A DNA stretch of 64,000 nt from ZC4RG29 sp964521255. Its GTDB lineage: Bacteria > Bacteroidota > Bacteroidia > Cytophagales > Cyclobacteriaceae. The notes under the pieces are model-generated. The model saw nothing but the letters and a program-made list of their open reading frames with translations, had not been told where the DNA came from and did no database searches. The stretch's first letter is position 1. The number at the start of each line of letters is the position of its first letter. Shown one piece after another: positions 57,769-64,000 of the stretch. Made by a program: the position numbers and the translations under genes. The stretch spans positions 109,882 to 173,881 of the forward strand of contig CAZFRM010000009.1 of the NCBI GenBank assembly GCA_964521255.1. The letters are read 5' to 3'.

Positions 57769-58725
57769 ATGGGGAAAACAAAAATATTACCAAACAAAGA
57801 ATATCCTCCGGAAGTTGCTGTCACGCTGCACGACCTCATGGAATATGAATACCTGGTGCAGTCAGGTAATCTCTTGCCTTCTCATCCTGTCTACGCGATT
57901 CTTGCAGGGCGTCATGCCTCCAAGCTTCGTGGGCGTGGCCTTGATTTTGAAGAAGTACGGCTCTACGTTCCAGGTGATGACATTCGCAACATCGACTGGC
58001 GTGTAACGGCTCGTACCGGTCAGACACATTCCAAAGTTTTTAATGAAGAGAAAGAGCGGCCTTCGTTCCTGGTGATCGATCAGACCAGCGCGATGTTCTT
58101 CGGCTCACAGCGTTATACAAAATCTGTCATTGCAGCACAGGCCGCCGCGCTCGGTGCGTTTTATACACTAAAACGAGGTGATCGTGCTGGCGGACTTGTC
58201 TTCACCGACGATGATCATCACCTCGTGTTTCCAAAACGCAGTAAAGCGCTGGTGCAATATTTTCTTCAGTTGATTTGTGATGCCAATCAGAAACTTCCTG
58301 AACGTACACAGGTAAAACCCAATACTACCGTGCTGAATGAAATGCTGGACCGCACCCTCAAAAATATCACACATGATTATGTGGTCACTGTAGTCAGCGA
58401 CTTTTCTCATCACGATGATGATACAAAAAAACTGTTGCAGAAGTTGTCATATCACAATGATGTTATCGCAATGCACATATCCGATCCGTTAGATGAGCAA
58501 TTGCCGGATGGAAAAATTGTGCTCACCGACGCCCTTCACCAGATACAATGGCAAAACGATAGAAAAGATTGGGGAAAGAAATACAAAACATCGGCTGTTG
58601 ACTTCCGGAAGCAATTACAGGACGAACTGAAGAACTACCGCATTCCGGTAGTCTTCTATACAACGACCGAACCGGTAGAAGACCAGGTACGGCAATCGAT
58701 GGGTAAACTAAAAGCGAGACGATGA
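57769..58725 (+). CDS. DUF58 domain protein
   Basis: A 318-residue partner of MoxR. Its conserved GRHASKLRGRGLDFEEVRLYVPGDDIRNIDWRVTART block is the family hallmark, followed by a VWA-like part (FLVIDQTSAMFFGS, where the metal site DxSxS becomes DQTSA). It overlaps the DUF4381 gene by four bases (ATGA), showing tight translational coupling. In this type of operon DUF58 proteins are thought to be adapters between MoxR and VWA proteins. No membrane helix is present. Confidence 0.92.
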   Translation: MGKTKILPNKEYPPEVAVTLHDLMEYEYLVQSGNLLPSHPVYAILAGRHASKLRGRGLDFEEVRLYVPGDDIRNIDWRVTARTGQTHSKVFNEEKERPSFLVIDQTSAMFFGSQRYTKSVIAAQAAALGAFYTLKRGDRAGGLVFTDDDHHLVFPKRSKALVQYFLQLICDANQKLPERTQVKPNTTVLNEMLDRTLKNITHDYVVTVVSDFSHHDDDTKKLLQKLSYHNDVIAMHISDPLDEQLPDGKIVLTDALHQIQWQNDRKDWGKKYKTSAVDFRKQLQDELKNYRIPVVFYTTTEPVEDQVRQSMGKLKARR

Positions 58726-59192
58726 ACAATGATATCGGCACATTGGTAGAACCTGCGCCCTTAACCTTTACATGGGGAGCGCCGGGTTGGTATGTGCTGG
58801 CCGCTGGTGTGTTACTGCTGTTGATATTGGTGGCCATCATCATCTATCGTCATTATCAGAAGAATAAATACCGCCGCTCAGCGCTTTCCTGGCTGGAAGA
58901 ACGGGAAGGTATTCTTTCTGCTCAACCGGATCAACTGGTTTACGATGCCACTATGCTGATGAAGCGTGTTGCCATCACCCGGTATGGCAGGAGTGAAGTA
59001 GCGGCGCTGCGTGATAAAGAATGGATCGCGTTTCTTAACAAAGCGTGTGAGTCGTCCTTGTTTACAGAAACTGACGGCGCGTGGCTGAATAAAATCCTGT
59101 ACATGCCGGGAGAAACGGTGAAAGAAAATGAAGCCCGTGGTTTTATAGCGAAAACAAAAAAGTGGATCAGGGATCATCGTTATGCACTTTGA
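58722..59192 (+). CDS. DUF4381 domain protein
   Basis: A 156-residue protein with one membrane helix (WYVLAAGVLLLLILVAIIIY, residues 28-47) and a cytoplasmic domain beginning RSALSWLEE. The ITRYGRSEVAALRDKEWIAFLNKACES segment is characteristic of DUF4381, found only in Bat-type operons. Its start overlaps the DUF58 stop and its stop overlaps the next gene's start by about ten bases. It is expected to bridge the membrane VWA proteins and the soluble MoxR/DUF58 pair. Confidence 0.92.
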   Translation: MNNDIGTLVEPAPLTFTWGAPGWYVLAAGVLLLLILVAIIIYRHYQKNKYRRSALSWLEEREGILSAQPDQLVYDATMLMKRVAITRYGRSEVAALRDKEWIAFLNKACESSLFTETDGAWLNKILYMPGETVKENEARGFIAKTKKWIRDHRYAL

Positions 59193-60165
59193 GATTGCTT
59201 ACAAGTGGGTGTTTTTTCTGCTGCCCCTGCCGATGCTGGTGTATGCGCTGCTTCCTGCCTTGCGTAAACGGAGGCTTGCGCTGATTACACCATCGTTCAT
59301 GCGGGCTGCAACGATATCCGGACAGAAACCGGAAAAGCGTGCATGGATAACACGAAGAAACATTTTCGGGTGGATAACGCTGATGCTGTGCTGGATATGC
59401 TTACTCGCCGCGGCTTCATCACCCCGCATGGTGGGAGAGCCTGAAAAGAAAACGAAACTGGTGAGAAGTTTTCTCATTGCCGCCGATATCTCTTTCAGTA
59501 TGGCGGAACGCGACTGGGTTGTGGATGGTAAACGCATGACACGCTGGGAGGCTGTACGAAGTATCATGAAAGATTTTGTCGAACAGCGCAAGAGCGACCA
59601 GATAGGGCTCGTCATGTTTGCAACCCATGCCTACCTGCAGGCACCCTTAACGGTTGATCTGCCCACCATCACGTGGCTGCTGGATGAAACCGAAGTCGGC
59701 ATGGCCGGACAAATGACAAGTCTCGGCGAAGCGATTGGGTACAGCATAAAAGTTTTTCGCAACGATACCATCAAACAGAAGGTAATGCTGTTGCTCACTG
59801 ATGGTGTTGATTCCGGAGAAGACATTGCTCCCCTTGATGCAGCACAGGCTGCCCGTAAGGATTCAATCACCATTTATACACTGGGTATCGGAGAAGCACG
59901 TGGAAGCGGCGGATACAACATCGATGAAAAAGGAATGACGGAGATCGCGAACATTACCGGCGGAAAATATTTCAATGCCATGAATGAGGGTGAACTGAAA
60001 AAAGTCTATGAAGAACTGAATAAGCTGGAACCGGTGGAATACGAGGAAGAACAATACAAGCCTGTGCAATTACTTTACTATTATCCGTTGCTCGCAGCAG
60101 TAGCGTTGGGATTGCTATTTCATTTCGTCAATGGTATCGTTCATTTATTTAGAAGCGGTAGTTAG
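59182..60165 (+). CDS. batA: VWA domain membrane protein (BatA-like)
   Basis: A 327-residue protein with an N-terminal anchor (WVFFLLPLPMLVYALLPAL), a second helix (WITLMLCWICLLAAASS), a von Willebrand A domain with an intact metal site (IAADISFSM, then TSLGEA and LLTDGVDSGED) and a C-terminal helix. The VWA domain faces the periplasm and binds a partner through its metal ion. The gene start lies within the DUF4381 gene. A 300-base gap containing a palindromic element separates it from the next VWA gene, which is unusual for this tightly packed operon. Confidence 0.88.
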   Translation: MHFEIAYKWVFFLLPLPMLVYALLPALRKRRLALITPSFMRAATISGQKPEKRAWITRRNIFGWITLMLCWICLLAAASSPRMVGEPEKKTKLVRSFLIAADISFSMAERDWVVDGKRMTRWEAVRSIMKDFVEQRKSDQIGLVMFATHAYLQAPLTVDLPTITWLLDETEVGMAGQMTSLGEAIGYSIKVFRNDTIKQKVMLLLTDGVDSGEDIAPLDAAQAARKDSITIYTLGIGEARGSGGYNIDEKGMTEIANITGGKYFNAMNEGELKKVYEELNKLEPVEYEEEQYKPVQLLYYYPLLAAVALGLLFHFVNGIVHLFRSGS

Positions 60166-60471
60166 TACAATGATCATTTAATTATGGAACATAATCGAGT
60201 TATTCATTGGTCATTAGCAGTTTCAAAACCTTCGAGACAAAAAGTTGAGATGACAACGAGGAACACACTCAGTCATGTATTTGTCCCCCGCTGGCCTTGC
60301 TCTGCTGAAGCTCCGCGAAGGCGATGCGGGGGTTGGGGGTGGAGAAAGATACTCTTCATACAATTAAACTTCTTGTCATTGGCAGGTGCATTACCAGTGA
60401 CGTAAGCCTTAATTTTTTAAAGTGAAAGAGTTTTATAAGATGTTGAAAGATTAATTATTCACAACACCAGT
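60166..60471. other. 306-base gap inside the Bat operon
   Basis: The gap holds the palindromic element 60221-60383 and a short AT-rich stretch. No frame has protein character and no promoter box is clear. All other junctions in this operon overlap or are under 20 bases. Confidence 0.7.
60221..60383. repeat. Outer palindromic repeat element, copy 2
   Basis: Shares TTTCAAAACCTTCG, ACAAAAAGTTGA, ATGACAA, TTGTCCCCCGCTGG, GGGGGTGGAGAA and TTCTTGTCATTGG with 46032-46310, in the same order. Here the central hairpin CCCCCGC...GCGGGGG has a different loop and carries no MITE insertion. Confidence 0.8.
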
Positions 60472-62220
60472 ATGAAAATACTGAACGAATTAAAAAATAT
60501 CATCACCGGAATCAACTGGGAAGAGTTTCATTTTCTCCGGCCGCAGGCTTTTTATCTTTTCTTTCCGCTCATCCTGATTTTCATTTTGCTGCTGATAGGA
60601 AATAAAAGTAATGCCAAATGGAAGAACATCATCGCGCCACACTTGCGAACGTACATGTTCAGCAAAGGAAACTGGTGGGCGATGGCACTGCCATTGATTA
60701 CCTTTGCATTGGGTTCAGCGATTTCCATTCTTGCTGTGGCAGGACCAACGTGGAGCAAGGCAAAAATTCCGGGACAGCGCGTTCACGCCGTTACGCTCAT
60801 CGCATTGGATCTTTCTTCTTCCATGCTGGCAAAAGATATTCAGCCCAGTCGCCTTGAACGGGCCAAGCTGAAGATCGATGATTTTCTCAAAGCCAATCCC
60901 GGATCGCGAGTCGGTCTGCTGGCCTATGCAGGTACCCCGCATCTTGTATTGCCTTTTACCTCAGACTATAATATCATTAAGCATCATGCCGCCAGTTTGC
61001 TCAACCGCGCCATGCCGGTGCAGGGAACGGATTATAAATTACTGGTGGAAAAGATCGATACGCTGATGCACCCCATCGATGCGCCCAGCACCGTATTGCT
61101 CTTTACCGATGCCCTTGATGAAAATGCAGCCAGTGCGTTAGCCGATTGGGCAAGTAATACGCCCCACCACGTTGAGTTGGTATTATTTTCCTCACCCGCC
61201 GGAGCGCCAGTACCGGGTTTCGCTGATGTGCAGTCGGTGCAGGATCAGTTTGTAATTCAGAATCTCTCACAAAATGAAAAGGTGGTTATCACTCCCCTGA
61301 CACTCGATCCATCGGATGTTGAAAGTGTAGCTGACCGCATTCGCAAGAAACTGGTATTTCAAAAAGAAGAGGATAAGAAAGAAGATGTGTGGGAAGACCG
61401 CGGTTGGCTGCTCATCTTTCCTGCTTTGCTGCTAAGCTTGTTCTGGTTCCGTAAAGGATGGGTCATTCAGTGGTGCTGGCTTTTACTGCCAATAGCCCTT
61501 ACGTCCTGTGGTGTAGACAGCAAGCATCCCGACTGGTGGTATAGCAAAGACTACCAGGGGCAATTGCTTTCAAATGCACATGAATATGATTCGGCGGCTG
61601 ATCGATTTGAATCAGAGACCTACAAGGCTGTTGCATATTATAAAGCAGGAAATTATGAAGCAGCATTGGACCTGTTCTCCCTGGATACTACAGCAACGGG
61701 AATTTACAACCGTGGGTTAGCGCTCGCTCAGTTAGGGCGATATGACGATGCCATGGAAGCATTTGACAGTGCTGCGACGCTGGATCCCTCCATGAAAGAA
61801 AAAGCAAATGAAAGCTTGTCGAAGACTCAGGCCATTAAACAACGTGCTGATAGCGTACTTCAATATGACCCCACCGAGCATGACGGTAAGCTGAGATCAC
61901 TTGATGAAAAGAAAGACAAAAAGGATCCATTGAAAGAACGCAAGGCGCAAAGTAAAGATGAACAGTTGAGTTCGGATACAGAGGCAAAGCAACTTCCAAA
62001 GTTCGGCAACCGCATAACCGATGAGACGATGAGCAGCACACATTCTGCGCGTGAACTGAAGGAACCTCCCAAAGACTTCAAGCTTGAAAAAGCCCAGAGT
62101 GAAACCGATATTATTTTACGACGTTCGGAAAGTGATCCGGGAGAATTTCTGCACCGCCGTTTTGAGTTGCAGAAGAAGCGCGACTATCCTGATGTCAAAC
62201 CTTCAAAAGAACGCTGGTGA
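60472..62220 (+). CDS. batB: VWA domain and TPR membrane protein (BatB/BatC fusion)
   Basis: A 582-residue protein with membrane helices near residues 25-45 (FYLFFPLILIFILLLIG) and 70-90, a VWA domain with metal site LIALDLSSSMLAKDI and LLFTDALDENA (residues 105-290), two further hydrophobic segments near 310-345, then TPR repeats (KAVAYYKAGNYEAALDLF, NRGLALAQLGRYDDAMEAFD) and an acidic-basic disordered tail. In many Bacteroidota batB and batC are separate genes, so this is a fused form. Its stop overlaps the batD start by four bases. The tail could recruit MoxR. Confidence 0.88.
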   Translation: MKILNELKNIITGINWEEFHFLRPQAFYLFFPLILIFILLLIGNKSNAKWKNIIAPHLRTYMFSKGNWWAMALPLITFALGSAISILAVAGPTWSKAKIPGQRVHAVTLIALDLSSSMLAKDIQPSRLERAKLKIDDFLKANPGSRVGLLAYAGTPHLVLPFTSDYNIIKHHAASLLNRAMPVQGTDYKLLVEKIDTLMHPIDAPSTVLLFTDALDENAASALADWASNTPHHVELVLFSSPAGAPVPGFADVQSVQDQFVIQNLSQNEKVVITPLTLDPSDVESVADRIRKKLVFQKEEDKKEDVWEDRGWLLIFPALLLSLFWFRKGWVIQWCWLLLPIALTSCGVDSKHPDWWYSKDYQGQLLSNAHEYDSAADRFESETYKAVAYYKAGNYEAALDLFSLDTTATGIYNRGLALAQLGRYDDAMEAFDSAATLDPSMKEKANESLSKTQAIKQRADSVLQYDPTEHDGKLRSLDEKKDKKDPLKERKAQSKDEQLSSDTEAKQLPKFGNRITDETMSSTHSARELKEPPKDFKLEKAQSETDIILRRSESDPGEFLHRRFELQKKRDYPDVKPSKERW

Positions 62221-63560
62221 AACGATTACTTTTCATAATGCCCCTGCTGATGTTGCTTTATAAGGTTGAAGCGCAAAGTTGTTTTGCACGTGTTCAGCTT
62301 GACCGCAGCAGCGTATATGTGCAGCAACCTTTTAAAGTGACGATCACCGTATTGACCGCCACCTGGTACACCGCGCCCATTGAATTCGATAACCTGCAGG
62401 TGCCAAACGCTTTTGTACTTCCCTTCAACAGGACTACGCCCGGAATGTATGACCATAATGGAGAACAGTATGCCGGCATCCAGTTTTACTTTATTGTGTT
62501 TCCTTATAAAGCCGGACAATTCACTATACCGGCCATTACCGTTCACGCCACAACTCCACCGAAGGGAAGCAGCGAAAGCAGGCGCATTACCATCAAGACA
62601 CCCGTGCAACACTTCACGGTTAAAAGTATTCCTGATAATGTAGAGGGTGATTGGTTAGTGGCGAAATCCATTACCCTTCACGAACACTGGAATAAGCCGT
62701 TGTCTGATTTAAAAGTAGGGGATGTTATCGAAAGAACGGTGACGGTACAGGCCCGTGGAACACTACCGCAATTCATTCCGCCGTTGACGGAAGAGAAACT
62801 GAACTTCGCCAACGTTTATCCCCAGGATCCTGAGTTGAAAGACACGCGTAACGCGTACGATGCCAACGGCGAATTAACGCAATCCTTTATTTATCTGTTG
62901 GAGAAAGAAGGCGAGTTTGTCATTCCTTCCATGAAAGTACAGTGGTGGAATCCCAACGCAGGAAAAATAAATGCACGCAGCTTGCCACAACATACCTTAC
63001 ACATAAAGGCCAACGCCAATCTCGGTATGGTGACCACGATCAGAGATAGCCTGAATGTAGCGCAGCAAGTTGTGCCGGCTAGTAAAGCGAAGGACCAGTC
63101 GTTGATGATCCTTGGGATGCACTGGTATTGGTTTATGGCATATGCACTTACAACATTATTCATTCTTTACGTTTTCGTGCAGGTAATCATACGGCTCGTT
63201 CGTCAGCTAAAAAAACGGTATGCCAGTTACAAGCGCAGTGAACGATATTGGTTCCGGTCGCTGATGCGAACGTCCGATCCAATGGTGTTTTGGAAACGCC
63301 TCTACCAGTGGTGGGACCGTGTGGATACAGAAAATAAAAACCCTGTGCTGCGGGAATTGATCGCTGAATATAATGACGCCGATCTGAAGAAAACGCTGCA
63401 AACGGGCAATGAAAATTTTTATCACGCAACTCAAACACCGGGTAAGATAGCACCGGGAGTTAAAGGCAAGGCAAGACATTTCCGGAGATGGTTGTTTAAG
63501 CATGAAACCCTTGGCGATAAATTGAAGGTTTCAGAGCGACAAAAAGAGTGGGAGGGTTAA
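62217..63560 (+). CDS. batD: BatD family protein
   Basis: A 447-residue protein with a signal peptide (ending KVEAQ), two to three Ig-like periplasmic domains (SVYVQQPFKVTITVLTATWY, then VGDVIERTVTVQARGTLPQF) and one membrane helix (WYWFMAYALTTLFILYVFVQ) near residue 305, followed by a cytoplasmic tail. BatD is the large periplasmic partner of the Bat VWA complex. It overlaps the preceding gene by four bases (ATGA) and is the last clear member of the operon. Confidence 0.9.
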   Translation: MKRLLFIMPLLMLLYKVEAQSCFARVQLDRSSVYVQQPFKVTITVLTATWYTAPIEFDNLQVPNAFVLPFNRTTPGMYDHNGEQYAGIQFYFIVFPYKAGQFTIPAITVHATTPPKGSSESRRITIKTPVQHFTVKSIPDNVEGDWLVAKSITLHEHWNKPLSDLKVGDVIERTVTVQARGTLPQFIPPLTEEKLNFANVYPQDPELKDTRNAYDANGELTQSFIYLLEKEGEFVIPSMKVQWWNPNAGKINARSLPQHTLHIKANANLGMVTTIRDSLNVAQQVVPASKAKDQSLMILGMHWYWFMAYALTTLFILYVFVQVIIRLVRQLKKRYASYKRSERYWFRSLMRTSDPMVFWKRLYQWWDRVDTENKNPVLRELIAEYNDADLKKTLQTGNENFYHATQTPGKIAPGVKGKARHFRRWLFKHETLGDKLKVSERQKEWEG

Positions 63561-63614
63561 TGGTGGTAGGTTGCGATTATCCTCTTCGAATTGATCAGAC
63601 TTAAAAATAATTAT

Positions 63615-63986
63615 ATGATAGCAAAGTACATTCTTTTAACTACGTTACTATTCGCAATAGGGGTAAAGGTCTTGCATGCCCAGGAAACCCCCAAACCAAC
63701 AGGCCTCTCGGAAGAAGAGTTGAAAAAAGCAAATGATCCCATGGCTCATACCAAGGCGTTGAATATTAACAATTATATCGTCTCATCCATGTATGGATTG
63801 GAGGGCGCCTCAGCAAATCAATTCATCATTCGTTATGCACAGCCGGTAGGTAATTGGTTGATCAGGGCCAGTATGCCGATCGTTGTATCGGCTCCCCCGG
63901 AAGCAGGACCCACATCAGGCCTGGGTGATTTCAACGCGTTCGCCATTTATTGCACCTCAGAAAACCACCTGCTTGGCAGGTGGTAA
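63615..63986 (+). CDS. Exported protein of unknown function, cut short at a hairpin
   Basis: A signal peptide (YILLTTLLFAIGVKVLHAQ) is followed by LNINNYIVSSMYGLEGASAN and FIIRYAQPVGNWLIRASMPI, a pattern of strands like a transporter-like or porin-like beta-barrel start. The frame then ends with ENHLLGRW at a TAA whose first base is the last base of a perfect hairpin ACCACCTGC-TTG-GCAGGTGGT (63964-63984). The protein may be truncated by that hairpin or by a frameshift; the window ends 14 bases later, so this cannot be settled. It lies 54 bases after batD and may be cotranscribed. Confidence 0.55.
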   Translation: MIAKYILLTTLLFAIGVKVLHAQETPKPTGLSEEELKKANDPMAHTKALNINNYIVSSMYGLEGASANQFIIRYAQPVGNWLIRASMPIVVSAPPEAGPTSGLGDFNAFAIYCTSENHLLGRW

Positions 63987-64000
63987 TGTTCTGATGGCTA

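Noticed and set aside
1..64000. tRNA, rRNA, phage or complete IS element
   Set aside because: No cloverleaf-like segments, ribosomal motifs, transposase, integrase or phage structural proteins were recognised.

Overview
The window reads as chromosomal DNA of a free-living Bacteroidota, most likely order Cytophagales (Chryseolinea/Ohtaekwangia-like). Supporting signs are proteins with type IX secretion C-terminal tails (GH9 cellulase, CotH-like protein), many SPII lipoproteins, Tat-exported Gfo/Idh/MocA oxidoreductases, TAnnTTTG-type -7 promoter boxes, few Shine-Dalgarno sites, and a Bat-type MoxR/VWA operon. No rRNA, tRNA, CRISPR, phage module or intact IS was seen. The species call is inference.

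Layout. 1-6.8 kb: DUF418 membrane protein (cut by the window edge), two exported Gfo/Idh/MocA-type proteins, a HAD phosphatase, an M50 protease and a secreted protein of unknown role. 6.8-13.5 kb: two tandem kelch lipoproteins with a third broken fragment between them, a LuxR-type response regulator, a TPR sensor histidine kinase split by a frameshift, and a LamG lipoprotein; three of these promoters share an AGGGTWTWCC motif. 13.6-20.7 kb: a sigma-54 response regulator and two MacB/FtsX-like permeases. 20.9-35.2 kb: Uma2 nuclease-like protein, FadD, a small cassette-like gene, CotH/T9SS protein, SRPBCC protein, Tat-exported Nif3, gamma-glutamyltransferase, NUDIX hydrolase, exported methyltransferase, small secreted proteins, AlkZ-like glycosylase and a cellobiose-epimerase-like lipoprotein. 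35.6-40 kb: formimidoylglutamase (hutG) and an island of four small unknown genes with a duplicated promoter and a group II intron relic. 40-48.5 kb: three Gfo/Idh/MocA proteins, an M20 amidohydrolase, a YdjC-like deacetylase and a racemase. 48.7-51 kb: GH9 cellulase. 51.6-63.6 kb: a DUF4136 lipoprotein, an outer-membrane barrel, two sulfatases and a MoxR-DUF58-DUF4381-VWA-VWA/TPR-BatD operon.

The intergenic DNA is the most unusual part. It carries several families of palindromic elements. Two of them, 101 bp and 123 bp long, have related terminal inverted repeats beginning CAATG and ending CATTG, and each is flanked by a perfect 10-bp direct repeat. They look like one non-autonomous transposon (MITE) family, and one of them sits inside another palindromic element. 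Separately, three small unknown genes are each bracketed by inverted arms that match each other within a unit better than between units, with a shared 3' element, which recalls integron-cassette logic without a visible integrase.

Together the genes suggest a polysaccharide-degrading surface lifestyle (cellulase, sulfatases, sugar oxidoreductases, epimerase). Two single-base frameshifts within 3 kb (kelch lipoprotein end; TPR-kinase) could be real decay or base-calling errors in homopolymers.
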